A DNA stretch of 64,000 nucleotides from Chachezhania sediminis (GTDB taxonomy: Bacteria; Pseudomonadota; Alphaproteobacteria; Rhodobacterales; Rhodobacteraceae). How positions within the stretch are numbered: the stretch's first letter is position 1; each line of letters opens with the position of its first letter. The DNA lies in contig NZ_VOPH01000002.1 of the NCBI RefSeq assembly GCF_009765275.1, positions 434,001 to 498,000 on the forward strand. The letters are read 5' to 3'. This document shows positions 26,539 to 35,644 of this stretch, in pieces. The notes under the pieces were generated by a model. That model did not search any database. It saw nothing but the letters and a program-made list of their open reading frames with translations, and was not told the DNA's origin. A program made the translations under genes and the position numbers.

Positions 26539-28937
26539 TGTGGCGGACGGCGCCTGCCCTTGTCCTGGCCGTGCTTCTGGCGCTGTGGGGTGGCGGCGTC
26601 CGGGCCCAGGCGCTGACGATTCAGTCGGGTGAACATGACGGTTTCACCCGGCTGGTGATCCGCCTGCCCGAGACCGAAAGCTGGTCGATCACCCGGGACG
26701 GCCGGACCGCGCAGCTGAAGGTCTCGCGCCCGCAGGCGAGGTTCGACCTTTCGGGCATCTTCACGAAGATCCCGCGGACCCGGTTGCTGCAGGCGGCACA
26801 GAACGACGGGATGCTCGACCTGACACTGGGCTGCGATTGCACGATCGACGCCTTCCGGGTCAGGGGCGGCTATCTTGTTCTGGACATCCGCGGCACGCCG
26901 GGCGCGGGCATTGAAGGGGCGGCGGGCCGCAATGACCGGGCTGCCCTGCGGGACGCGGCCCGTGCTGGCAGTGTCGTGCAGGCGCGTTTGGACGATCTGC
27001 GCCGTGTCGGCCTGCAGCACCCGTATCGCTATCGACAGTCCGATCTTTCGCCGGGGGAGTTCAGGTTTCCGACACGGCGTGCCGAACCGGCGTCCGGGCC
27101 TCTGCCGGACATGCCGACGGTGCCACCCCCGGGGCCTGGGGGTATTCTGCCGGTGGTGCCCCGAATGGGATCGGATCGTGTGGCCGGGGCTGGTCGCGCG
27201 TCAAACCCGCTGGAGCAGCCGTTGATCGATCGCGCGGTCTCGGCCGGATATGGCGGTGCGCTGGACATTTCCGAGGACCGGCTGATCGAGCAGCTTGAAC
27301 GTGCGACCGATCAGGGCCTGCTGGAACGCTCTGGCAACCGGTTGGAAGCTCCGCACGGCGACACCGGGGAGAGGGGCAGCCCGTTGCCCATCGGGATATC
27401 TTCTATGACGGCCGTCGACCGGGAGATGAGGGAGCTGAGCGATGCCCTGCAACGCACGGGCGAAGGCACGAGGTGTATCCCGGACGAGATGATCGCGGTG
27501 CACAAATGGGCCGGCGACGGTTCCTTCGACGACGAGATCAGCGCCCGCCGGGGCAATCTGATCGGTGAATTCGACACGGTCCAGTCGGGGTCGGTCATGT
27601 CCCTGTCACAGGTCTATCTGTATTTCGGCTTCGGTGCGGAAGCGCGTTACACCCTTGGCCTTCTTGAGGACGACAACCGGGACATGGACGTTCTGAAAGC
27701 CATGTCACGCATCATCGACGGGGATCCCTTGGCTGAGGACAATCCCTTTGCCACGCAGGGCCGCTGCGGCAGCGATGTCGCGCTTTGGGCCTATCTCGCG
27801 TCCGCCGACCCCAAGATGCCCGACCTGAATGTCGAGGCTGTCCTGACCGGCTTTGCCCGGCTGCCGGCACATCTGCGGCGCCATCTTGGCCCCCGTCTCG
27901 GCCGGCAGTTCGCGGAACGCGGCGACCTTTACGCCGCCGAAACCGTCATGCGGGCTTCTGACAGGGCGGGGTTGCAGGAGACTGCACCGGCGGACCTGGC
28001 CCGCGCGGCCATCGCGGATCTGAAGGGCGACACTCGTGCAGAGGAAACCTACCTGGAAAAGGCGATCACCAAGGCCGACCAGGAAACCCCCGAAGCGCTG
28101 GTGTCACTGGTGGAAACCCAGTTCAAGGCGCGCGGCCACATCGATCCGGACTACCCGGACCTGATTGCGGGGTATGCGCACGAATACCGCAATGTGGAAA
28201 GGGGACGTCAGTTGCGCAGGGCCCATGTCCATGCTCTGGCCCTGCTGGATCAGTACGACGAAGCCTTTGGCGAGCTTGCCTCCGTCCGGGCCCGGGACGG
28301 CAAGGAGGCCGAGGACGCACTGACGCAGGATCTGCTGGCCATCCTGACCGGGATCGGGCGCGATGCCGATTTCATGAAACACGTCCTGGCGCAGGCTCAG
28401 AACGGGGCGCACCGATGGCCCGAACAGACGGGAATGGATGTCGCGGACCGCCTGATGGGCCTGGGCTTTGCGTCAGAGGCGGCACGAATACTGGACGACA
28501 CCGCGCCGCCGCACCCGACGGACGCGCGGCGCATCCTGCGCGCGCGGGCAGCTCTGGCCGAGGCGCAGCCAAACCGGGTCCTGACAGAGCTTGCGGATCT
28601 GACCGGCCCCGAGGCGGACCGCCTGCGCAGCGATGCGCTGCTGATGACAGGACATATCGACCAGGCCGGTGCGCTGCTCGCGGCGCAGCCCGACCCGCAG
28701 GCGCGGGATCGCGGTCTGTGGCTCAGCGACGATCCGGATGCGCCGGACCTCGCTACGGGCGAACAGTTCTCGGCCTTGCTGGCGGCAAGTCAGGGCGTCG
28801 AAGCGCTGGCCGATGCGCCGGAAGGAAAGCCGCCGCTGGCGGCCGCCCGGGCCCTGCTGGAGGAAGGGGCCGCCCTGCGTGGCGCTGTCAGCGATCTTCT
28901 CGGCATGGTCTCGGTCGAAGGGCTGGCCACGAACTAG
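26535..28937 (+). CDS. Large periplasmic protein coupled to motA (AMIN-like and TPR-like), function unknown
   Basis: An 800-residue protein with a Sec signal (residues 1-25, ending VRAQA). Residues 26-125 look like an AMIN-type beta domain (FTRLVIRLPE, GRTAQLKVSRP, GYLVLDIRGT), a fold that binds peptidoglycan or envelope parts in other proteins. A Pro/Gly-rich linker follows (to about 300), then a pair of cysteines and a long helical region of TPR-like repeats to the end (AHVHALALLDQYDEAFGELASV, ADRLMGLGFASEAARILDD). The start overlaps the motA stop by 4 bp (ATGA), so it is co-translated with the stator. I do not know a named homologue; a role in motor-envelope contact is inference. It is followed by 80 bp and a CtrA-like site. 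Confidence 0.75.
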   Translation: MMWRTAPALVLAVLLALWGGGVRAQALTIQSGEHDGFTRLVIRLPETESWSITRDGRTAQLKVSRPQARFDLSGIFTKIPRTRLLQAAQNDGMLDLTLGCDCTIDAFRVRGGYLVLDIRGTPGAGIEGAAGRNDRAALRDAARAGSVVQARLDDLRRVGLQHPYRYRQSDLSPGEFRFPTRRAEPASGPLPDMPTVPPPGPGGILPVVPRMGSDRVAGAGRASNPLEQPLIDRAVSAGYGGALDISEDRLIEQLERATDQGLLERSGNRLEAPHGDTGERGSPLPIGISSMTAVDREMRELSDALQRTGEGTRCIPDEMIAVHKWAGDGSFDDEISARRGNLIGEFDTVQSGSVMSLSQVYLYFGFGAEARYTLGLLEDDNRDMDVLKAMSRIIDGDPLAEDNPFATQGRCGSDVALWAYLASADPKMPDLNVEAVLTGFARLPAHLRRHLGPRLGRQFAERGDLYAAETVMRASDRAGLQETAPADLARAAIADLKGDTRAEETYLEKAITKADQETPEALVSLVETQFKARGHIDPDYPDLIAGYAHEYRNVERGRQLRRAHVHALALLDQYDEAFGELASVRARDGKEAEDALTQDLLAILTGIGRDADFMKHVLAQAQNGAHRWPEQTGMDVADRLMGLGFASEAARILDDTAPPHPTDARRILRARAALAEAQPNRVLTELADLTGPEADRLRSDALLMTGHIDQAGALLAAQPDPQARDRGLWLSDDPDAPDLATGEQFSALLAASQGVEALADAPEGKPPLAAARALLEEGAALRGAVSDLLGMVSVEGLATN

Positions 28938-28957
28938 TCCGATCCGAATGGCGGCAG

Positions 28958-28972
28958 CTAACGGATTGTCAA
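28958..28972. promoter_or_regulatory. CtrA-like site upstream of the transglycosylase-flhA unit
   Basis: Read on the minus strand the site is TTGA-N7-TTAG, followed by C, two bases from TTAA-N7-TTAAC. It lies 47-61 bp upstream of the ATG at 29019. It is weaker than the site at 23701 but has the same spacing. Confidence 0.4.
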
Positions 28973-29018
28973 TGTCCGGCCGCTAGCATTGGGCATCCCC
29001 TCCTCGGGCGGAGACAGA

Positions 29019-29948
29019 ATGTCTACCTTGCGCAACGACGGCATGGGCCGGACCAGTCGGCCAAAGAGAAAAAGATCGGCGGATCGGGTGGCACGGCCAC
29101 GGAAAGTCCTGCCGACACAACCTGCTGCAGGGTTGGCGTCGAGGCCTGGAACCAGCCATGGGGCCACGGCCCGGTGGGTATGCTCCGGGCTGCACTTGTT
29201 CGCTTTGGCCATGGTGCTCTGCCTTCCGGCAGGGAATGCGGGCGCGGTCGCCCGTCTGGCGCAGATCTGCGACAGCGTCGCCGTGACGGCGTCGCAGCGG
29301 TACAACGTGCCGCTGGACGTCCTTCGCGCCATCACCCGAAGCGAAACGGGCCGCCCGGGGCCGGACGGACTGGCCCCATGGCCCTGGACCGTGAACATGG
29401 AAGGCGTCGGCAAGTGGTTCGATACCCGCGACGAAGCCCGCGCCTATGTCTTCCAGCACTACAAGCGTGGCGCCCGCAGTTTCGACGTCGGCTGCTTCCA
29501 GATCAACTTCAAATGGCACGGTCAGGCCTTCGCCTCCATCGACGAGATGTTCGAGCCACAGCCAAATGCCGATTACGCCGCACGGTTCCTGGGCGAACTG
29601 TATCAGGAGCTCGGGTCGTGGGAAGCGGCAGCCGGTGCCTATCATTCCCGGACCCCGAAATTCGCCAACCGTTACACCGACCGGTTCCAGCGCATCCGGT
29701 CCGGCCTGTCGGGCGATGTGATCCCGGCGGCGGAAACCGCGCCGTCGAGGATCCTGCGCCGCCGCGGCCCGCCGCCGCCGTGGCCGCAGGTGGCCATCGA
29801 AGCGGATCGCGTGCGCCCGATCCTGGGAACTGGCGGCACGGCCCTTCTCGGTAACCCGGATGACACGGCCGAGACTGCCGAGCTTGCGCGCGGATCGCTG
29901 TTTCCCCTGGGTGGCGGCGCTGGATCTTCGTTCATTTCGGTCGATTGA
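29019..29948 (+). CDS. Lytic transglycosylase of the flagellar cluster (SLT domain)
   Basis: A 309-residue exported protein. A basic N-terminal stretch of about 50 residues precedes a hydrophobic signal (LHLFALAMVLCLPAGNAGA). The SLT domain follows with the catalytic glutamate in ITRSETGRPG, then VGCFQINFKWHG and AAGAYHSRTPKFANRY. Such an enzyme would open a gap in peptidoglycan for the flagellar rod, as SltF does in Rhodobacter sphaeroides; equivalence is inferred from position. The ATG at 29019 has GGAGA upstream. The tail is Pro/Arg-rich. flhA starts 4 bp after the stop. Confidence 0.85.
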   Translation: MSTLRNDGMGRTSRPKRKRSADRVARPRKVLPTQPAAGLASRPGTSHGATARWVCSGLHLFALAMVLCLPAGNAGAVARLAQICDSVAVTASQRYNVPLDVLRAITRSETGRPGPDGLAPWPWTVNMEGVGKWFDTRDEARAYVFQHYKRGARSFDVGCFQINFKWHGQAFASIDEMFEPQPNADYAARFLGELYQELGSWEAAAGAYHSRTPKFANRYTDRFQRIRSGLSGDVIPAAETAPSRILRRRGPPPPWPQVAIEADRVRPILGTGGTALLGNPDDTAETAELARGSLFPLGGGAGSSFISVD

Positions 29949-29952
29949 TGCC

Positions 29953-32034
29953 ATGCCGACCCTGACGCTCAAGCAGCTTTTCAGCCCGACGATCCTTCTG
30001 GCGATTGCCCTGATGACGGTCATCGTGATGATGATCCTGCCGGTCCCGGCCTGGTTCCTGGACGTGGGGCTAGCCGCCTCCTTTGCGCTGGCGATCCTGA
30101 TCTTCACGGTGACGCTGTTCATAGAAGAACCGCTGGATTTTTCGGCCTTTCCGACGATCCTCCTGGCCTCGCTGATGCTGCGGCTGTCGCTGAACGTGTC
30201 GTCGACCAAGCTGATCATCGGGCAGGGACACACCGGTCCGAATGCCGCGGGCGACGTGATCGAAGGTTTCGCCCAGTTCATCATGGGCGGCAGCGTGTTC
30301 CTGGGCCTGGTGGTCTTCGGCGTGCTGCTGATCGTCAATTTCGTCGTGATCACGAAAGGCGCCGCCCGGATGGCCGAAGTCGGGGCACGTTTCGCGCTCG
30401 ACGGGATGCCGGGCAAGCAGTTGGCCATCGACAGCGACATGGCCGCCGGCGCCATCACGCACGAGGAGGCGCGCGCCCGCCGGACCCACGAACAGCAGGA
30501 AACGACCTTCTTCGGCTCGCTGGACGGTGCGTCGAAATTCGTGAAGGGCGATGCCGTTGCCGGCCTGCTGATCACCCTGCTGAATCTGGTCATGGGTCTG
30601 GTCATGGGCATCGTCGTTCATGGCATGGATATCGGCAATGCCTTTGAAACCTATGCCATCCTGACCGTCGGCGACGGGCTGGTGACCCAGATCCCGGCCG
30701 TGATCATCTCGATCGCCTCGGCGCTGCTGCTGGCGCGGGGGGGCACGCTCGGCGCCACCGACATGGCGATCTTCACCCAGATGGGCCGGCACCCGGCCGC
30801 GCTGGCGACTGTGGCGGGGCTGATGACGGTCTTTGCCCTTGTCCCCGGCTTGCCTTTCCTGCCCTTCATCGCCGCCGCCGGGCTGCTGGGCGCTGCCGCC
30901 TATATCCTGGCGAACCGCGGCAGAACGGCCAAGCCCGTGACAGACGACGACGCGGCCCAGGCCCCCGCGGCGGAACGGTCGATGGGTGATGTGCTGGACC
31001 TGGACGATATCCACGTCGAATTCGCGCCGGACCTCGTGTCGATGGTCCTGGATGCAGGCACCGGACTGGACGTGCGCATTGCCAACATGCGGACCTATGT
31101 TGCCACGGTTTTCGGTCTGATCCTGCCGGAAATCCGCCTGACCGATCAGCCGGAGCTGCCGGTCGGCACCTATGTCGTGCGGATCCAGGGCGTGGAACAG
31201 GCCCGCGGCAGCCTGCACCCGGACCTGGTCCTGGCGCTTCTGCCCCATGCGACCGAAAACCTGCCCGCGGGCCGCGACGTGACCGAACCGGTCTATGGCG
31301 CCCCGGCCCGCTGGATCGCGCCCGATGATCAGGAGGACGCGGCGCTGGTCGGCGCCACCATCGTCGCACCGCCGGAAATCCTGGCCACCCACCTGCTGGA
31401 GGTGATCAAGCAGAACTTTGCCCGTCTTTTGACGTTGAAGGCGCTGCGCCGCCTCCTGACGGAGATGACACGCCTGTCCGACCCCGTCCGTGCCGAGGCA
31501 AACCGCAAGCTGCTGGACGAACTGATCCCCGACAAGGTGCCGCTGGACACGCTCCATGCGGTCTTGCGGCTGCTGCTGGACGAAAGGGTCTCGATCCGGA
31601 ACCTGCCTCTGATCCTCGAAGCCGTGGCCGAGGCGCGCCTGTCCACGACCCAGGCCGAATCCATCTGCGAGAAGGTGCGCCAGCGTCTGGGCTTCCAGAT
31701 GGTGGCCGAGATGAAGCGTGCCGACGGGTCTGTCCCGCTGATTCAACTGGCGCCGGAATGGGAGGAAATCTTCGGCGCTTACCAGATCGACAACCAGGGA
31801 GGGCTGGACGTGGCGCTGCCGCCGGACCTGTTCAACAAGCTGGCCGACGGGGTGACGCGTCAGGTGACGGAAACTGCCGAACGGGGACTGAACGCGGCGG
31901 TGGTCACTTCGTCCCCGAGGCGGCGGTTCCTGCGCACGATCATGAAGGCGCGCGGTATCTCCAACCCTGTGTTTTCCTACGAGGAAATCGGCCTGGACGC
32001 CCGGCCCGCGCTGGTGGGCGTGGTGGCCGCGTGA
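29953..32034 (+). CDS. flhA: Flagellar biosynthesis protein FlhA
   Basis: FlhA is the large export-gate subunit with a cytoplasmic nonameric ring. The 693-residue protein has an N-terminal domain with about eight transmembrane helices, the FHIPEP-type signature SAFPTILLASLMLRLSLNV-like stretch, and FALDGMPGKQLAIDSDMAAG. The cytoplasmic domain begins near residue 330 and ends with KARGISNPVFSYEEIG. The ATG at 29953 gives the standard N-terminus. fliR starts within its stop codon (GTGA, 4-bp overlap). Confidence 0.96.
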   Translation: MPTLTLKQLFSPTILLAIALMTVIVMMILPVPAWFLDVGLAASFALAILIFTVTLFIEEPLDFSAFPTILLASLMLRLSLNVSSTKLIIGQGHTGPNAAGDVIEGFAQFIMGGSVFLGLVVFGVLLIVNFVVITKGAARMAEVGARFALDGMPGKQLAIDSDMAAGAITHEEARARRTHEQQETTFFGSLDGASKFVKGDAVAGLLITLLNLVMGLVMGIVVHGMDIGNAFETYAILTVGDGLVTQIPAVIISIASALLLARGGTLGATDMAIFTQMGRHPAALATVAGLMTVFALVPGLPFLPFIAAAGLLGAAAYILANRGRTAKPVTDDDAAQAPAAERSMGDVLDLDDIHVEFAPDLVSMVLDAGTGLDVRIANMRTYVATVFGLILPEIRLTDQPELPVGTYVVRIQGVEQARGSLHPDLVLALLPHATENLPAGRDVTEPVYGAPARWIAPDDQEDAALVGATIVAPPEILATHLLEVIKQNFARLLTLKALRRLLTEMTRLSDPVRAEANRKLLDELIPDKVPLDTLHAVLRLLLDERVSIRNLPLILEAVAEARLSTTQAESICEKVRQRLGFQMVAEMKRADGSVPLIQLAPEWEEIFGAYQIDNQGGLDVALPPDLFNKLADGVTRQVTETAERGLNAAVVTSSPRRRFLRTIMKARGISNPVFSYEEIGLDARPALVGVVAA

Positions 32035-32819
32035 CCGCCCTGGCAGAGCTTCTGACCGGCGCTGCCGCCTTCTGGTTCTGGGCCGGCGCGGCGGTGTTCC
32101 TGCGGGTCGGCGCGATGGTGTCGGTCATGCCGGGCTTCGGCGAACAGGTCGTGCCGATGCGCATCAAGATCGCGATCTCGCTGGCCTTCACCGTCGTCGT
32201 GACACCGGCGATGGTCGACGGTCCCGGCGCGATCTGGTCGGAACCGCCGTCGACGCTGCTGACCTTTGCGGCGGTGGCCTTTCCGGAAACGATCGTGGGC
32301 CTGGCGCTGGGCGTCGGCATCCGACTCTTCGTCAATGCGATGCAGATCGCCGGCGCCATGGCGGCGCAGGCGACGTCCCTGTCGCAGATCCTGGGCGCCG
32401 CGGCCGTGGAACCGATCCCGGCCATGGGCCATGTCCTGGTGATGGCGGGCTTTGCGTTGGCGATGATGTCGGGGCTCCACGTCGCGGCGGCCCGGATCAT
32501 GATCGAAAGCTATTCCGTCTTCCCGCCGGGCCAGCCGCTTGATGCGTCGGAACTGGGGCAATGGGGCGTCAGGCGGGTGGCGGCAGCCTTCTCGCTCGCC
32601 TTTTCGCTGGCGGCGCCCTTCATCATCGCTTCGGTGCTCTACAACGTGATGCTGGGTGTCATCAACCGCGCGATGCCGCAGCTGATGGTGGCCTTCGTCG
32701 GCGCACCGGTGATCACATTCGGCGGGCTGGCGCTTCTGCTGATCGCCGGGCCCTACATGCTGATGCTTTGGCGAGAGGAACTTATGCTGTTCCTTGCCGA
32801 TCCGCTGAGGCCGCAATGA
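32031..32819 (+). CDS. fliR: Flagellar export-gate protein FliR
   Basis: A 262-residue membrane protein with about six hydrophobic segments. Family signatures are AAVFLRVGAMVSVMPGFGEQ near the start, MRIKIAISLAFTVVV, ETIVGLALGVGIRLFVNAM and the conserved C-terminal INRAMPQLMVAFVGAPV. FliR joins FliP and FliQ in the export pore. The start is a GTG overlapping the flhA stop, and the stop overlaps the flhB start, so translation of the three is coupled. Confidence 0.95.
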   Translation: MTALAELLTGAAAFWFWAGAAVFLRVGAMVSVMPGFGEQVVPMRIKIAISLAFTVVVTPAMVDGPGAIWSEPPSTLLTFAAVAFPETIVGLALGVGIRLFVNAMQIAGAMAAQATSLSQILGAAAVEPIPAMGHVLVMAGFALAMMSGLHVAAARIMIESYSVFPPGQPLDASELGQWGVRRVAAAFSLAFSLAAPFIIASVLYNVMLGVINRAMPQLMVAFVGAPVITFGGLALLLIAGPYMLMLWREELMLFLADPLRPQ

Positions 32820-33901
32820 GCGAGGAAGACGACGAAAGCCAGAAGGTCTTCGACCCCACTCCCGAGAAACTGCGCAAGGCGCGCGAGAAGGGGGATGTTG
32901 CCAAGTCGGTCGACCTGTCGGTGGCGGCGACCTATGCCGGCGTCCTGGTCGCGGGCATGACCTTTGGCGCCGCCTCGATCGAGGAAACGGGCCGCCGGAT
33001 GGCCATACTGCTGGACCGGGCGCCCGAACTGTCGCAGCTGCTGTTCGAAGGCGCCCCGCAGGCGCCCTTGGGTGGCATCATCGGCGGCGTGGCGCTGGCG
33101 CTGGCCCCGTGGTTCGGGATCCCGGCGGCCGCGGTCCTGATCTCGATCGTCGGGCAGCAGGCCTTTGTGGTGGCGCCATCGAAACTTGAACCGAAGATGT
33201 CGCGCATCTCGATCATGCAGAACGCGAAGAACAAGTTCGGCAGATCCGGCCTGTTCGAATTCGGCAAGAGCCTGGTCAAGCTGGTGCTCTATTCGGTCTG
33301 CCTGGGCCTCCTGCTGGAAACGATGCTGCCCGAAATGATTGGCGCGATGAATGCCGGGGCCGCCCCGGCCGCCGCCCTGATGGTCGAGATGTGCCGGCAG
33401 TTCCTGTTCATCGTCGTGCTGATCGCGGCTGCGCTTGGCATTGTCGATGCGCTGTTCCAGCAGATGGAACACCAGCGCAAGAACCGTATGACCCGGAAAG
33501 AGGTCATGGACGAAACCAAGGACAGCGAAGGCGATCCGCACATCAAGTCCCAGCGCCGGCAGCGCGGGCAGGAGATCGCGATGTCCCAGATGATGGCCGA
33601 GGTGCCGAAGTCGGACGTCGTGATCGTGAACCCGACGCATTATGCCGTGGCCTTGAAATGGGATCGCAAGCCAGGCACCGCGCCGGTCTGCGTCGCCAAG
33701 GGCGTCGACGAGATGGCTGCCAGCATCCGCCGTACCGCGGCCGAGGCCGGCGTGCCGATCCACCTGGATCCGCCAACCGCCCGCGCACTGCACGCAACGA
33801 CCGAAATGGGGCAGGAAGTTTCGCCCGACCATTACGCCCCGGTTGCGGCCGCGATCCGCTTTGCCGAAGCCATGCGCAAGCGCGCGAAGATGGGCGTATG
33901 A
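32816..33901 (+). CDS. flhB: Flagellar biosynthesis protein FlhB
   Basis: FlhB controls the switch in export substrate. The 361-residue protein starts with the typical DPTPEKLRKAREKGDVAKS, has four transmembrane helices, and ends in a cytoplasmic domain with the self-cleavage motif NPTH at about residue 272 (VIVNPTHYAVAL). A charged linker, MEHQRKNRMTRKEVMDETKD, precedes it as expected. The start overlaps the fliR stop by 4 bp, and the stop overlaps the next gene by 4 bp. Confidence 0.96.
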   Translation: MSEEDDESQKVFDPTPEKLRKAREKGDVAKSVDLSVAATYAGVLVAGMTFGAASIEETGRRMAILLDRAPELSQLLFEGAPQAPLGGIIGGVALALAPWFGIPAAAVLISIVGQQAFVVAPSKLEPKMSRISIMQNAKNKFGRSGLFEFGKSLVKLVLYSVCLGLLLETMLPEMIGAMNAGAAPAAALMVEMCRQFLFIVVLIAAALGIVDALFQQMEHQRKNRMTRKEVMDETKDSEGDPHIKSQRRQRGQEIAMSQMMAEVPKSDVVIVNPTHYAVALKWDRKPGTAPVCVAKGVDEMAASIRRTAAEAGVPIHLDPPTARALHATTEMGQEVSPDHYAPVAAAIRFAEAMRKRAKMGV

Positions 33902-34311
33902 CCACGCGTCGTGACCTCGAGGACCTGACCCGGGCGAGCGAGATGCTCTACGCCCGCGAACGGCAGGCCGTGGCCTCGATCTTGCAGGAGGAGGCGCGCC
34001 TGCGGGCGCAACTGGCGCGGCTGGATCGGATGATCGTCGCGGCAAGGGAAGAGGCCGGGCGCGACACCGCCTTTCGTGCGCTGGGCGCCGACCTGCAATG
34101 GCAGCAATGGACCGCGCGGGCCCGCGCGGGCCTGAACGCCGATCTGGCCAGGGTCATGGCGCGCAAGATGCGGGTCATGGACCGCCTGCGCCGCGCCTTC
34201 GGCCGCCGTGATGCGGTGGCGCGTTTGGAGCAGGGGCGCCAGCAGGAAGTCCGGGATGCCGCGCAACGGCGGGCCTGGGACAGGATCGCCGAGCTGATGG
34301 TGATGAAATAG
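33898..34311 (+). CDS. Small coiled-coil protein after flhB, possible FliJ counterpart
   Basis: A 137-residue, almost entirely helical protein rich in Arg, Ala, Glu and Leu, with heptad-like patterns (ARERQAVASILQEEARLRAQLARLDRM within one long helix). It has no signal or membrane segment. It is translationally coupled to flhB (ATGA). Size, helical character and place in the export operon recall FliJ, the coiled-coil chaperone-escort of the export ATPase, and no other FliJ candidate is in the window; direct sequence similarity is not evident to me. It ends the transglycosylase-flhA unit, convergent with the second fliL gene 25 bp away. Confidence 0.65.
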   Translation: MTTRRDLEDLTRASEMLYARERQAVASILQEEARLRAQLARLDRMIVAAREEAGRDTAFRALGADLQWQQWTARARAGLNADLARVMARKMRVMDRLRRAFGRRDAVARLEQGRQQEVRDAAQRRAWDRIAELMVMK

Positions 34312-34336
34312 GGCGACAGTCCTGATGATCGGGATG

Positions 34337-34900
34337 TCAGCTGTCCGAACGCGCGATGTCGACGATCAGCACGTCCTTGACGGTGTCGCCAAGCATCAGC
34401 TGCGCCTCTTCCTTCAGGGCGGTGCGCAGCAGGTCCAGTTGGTCGGGATGGGTGAAGGTTCCGCCGAAGCCGCCGCGATTGGCATGTTCGAACAGCACCC
34501 GCAGGAACGCGTCCCGAAGCTTGGGTTCCTTCTTGAAGATCAGTTCCGTTCCGCCGGGGCCTGTTTCAAGGCTCAACGTCAGGACGATCATCGATGTCAC
34601 CCGGTCCTTCTTGACGACGGGAACAATGAACTGGCTCTTGAAGGGCACGAATTCATTCGGATGCTCGGGGTCTTCGTCGCCGCCGCTGCCATGATCGCCA
34701 GCAGCCCTTGCGGCCTGTCCGCCACCATGGCCGTCATCCGATGCGGCGCCATGGTCCCCCGCGCCCGCATCCGTGCCGTGACCCTCTGCCCCGTCCATCG
34801 CCTGTTCCTCGGCCGGGGGAGGCGCCAGGAACAGGCCGGCGCCGACGCCGATACCGGCGCCGACCAGGAGAAAGATCAGGGGCATGAGTTTGCCGAGCAT
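34337..34900 (-). CDS. FliL-family flagellar protein (copy 2)
   Basis: A 187-residue protein with an N-terminal transmembrane helix (LMPLIFLLVGAGIGVGAGLFL), a His/Gly/Asp-rich linker of about 55 residues with many GDHG-type repeats, and a FliL-like periplasmic domain (FKSQFIVPVV, MIVLTLSLETGPG, VKDVLIVDIARS). It differs clearly from the FliL at 23761. The His/Asp-rich linker could bind metal, which is speculation. It lies 9 bp downstream of flgH and is the last gene of the flgB unit. Confidence 0.82.
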   Translation of the reverse strand: MLGKLMPLIFLLVGAGIGVGAGLFLAPPPAEEQAMDGAEGHGTDAGAGDHGAASDDGHGGGQAARAAGDHGSGGDEDPEHPNEFVPFKSQFIVPVVKKDRVTSMIVLTLSLETGPGGTELIFKKEPKLRDAFLRVLFEHANRGGFGGTFTHPDQLDLLRTALKEEAQLMLGDTVKDVLIVDIARSDS

Positions 34901-34909
34901 GGGACGTCC

Positions 34910-35644
34910 TCAGAAAGGCAGGATCATGTCGAGCACCTGCTGACCGTAACGGGGTTGCTGCACGTCGGTGATCTGACCGCGCCCGCCGTAAGAAATCCGT
35001 GCCGAGGCGATCTTGTCATAGGTGATCTGGTTCAGGCGCGAGATGTCCTCGGGGCGCACGAAGCCGGTGACCAGCAGTTCGCGCATCTCGAAGTTGACCC
35101 GCACTTCCTGCGAACCGGCGATCGAAAGGATTCCGTTCGGCAGCACGTCGATGACGGTGGCGGCGACCTTCAGTTCCAGCTTCTCGTTCCGCTTGACCGA
35201 CCCCTTGCCATTGGTGGCGCTGTCCGAATTGATGCCGACGGCATTCGCCATCGACGCCCCTTCGGGCAGGTGCCGGTCGATCCGCTGCGGCACGCCGAAG
35301 AAATCCGGGACGCCCATCGATTCCGACCCCGAGCGCGACCGGTTGGTGTCGTTCGAGATCTCGGCCTTTTCATCGATCTCGATCACCACGGTCAGGATGT
35401 CGCCCTTCTGCACGGCCCGCCGGTCGCCCAGAAGCGATTCCGGCCCGTGGTTCCACAAGGATGCCTGCTGTGTGGGGCTGCGCGGCTGCGTGTTCCGCGG
35501 CAGGCCGGCGCTGAGCATGGCGACATGTTCGGCGCTGTTGGTGTTCGGCGTGAAGCTGGGCGGTTTGCCGAAGTGATCCATCCGGCCGCAGCCGGCAAGG
35601 CCCGTGGCCAGCGCAAGGGCGGAAAGGGTGACGGCGCGGATCAT
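34910..35644 (-). CDS. flgH: Flagellar L-ring protein FlgH
   Basis: FlgH forms the outer-membrane L-ring. The 244-residue precursor has a lipoprotein signal with lipobox LAGC at about residue 19. Characteristic segments are SLLGDRRAVQKGDILTVVIEI, FEISNDT-like conserved strand (EKAEISNDTNRSRS) and the C-terminal LVTGFVRPEDISRLNQITYD and YGGRGQITD. The start overlaps the flgA stop by 4 bp. Confidence 0.95.
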   Translation of the reverse strand: MIRAVTLSALALATGLAGCGRMDHFGKPPSFTPNTNSAEHVAMLSAGLPRNTQPRSPTQQASLWNHGPESLLGDRRAVQKGDILTVVIEIDEKAEISNDTNRSRSGSESMGVPDFFGVPQRIDRHLPEGASMANAVGINSDSATNGKGSVKRNEKLELKVAATVIDVLPNGILSIAGSQEVRVNFEMRELLVTGFVRPEDISRLNQITYDKIASARISYGGRGQITDVQQPRYGQQVLDMILPF

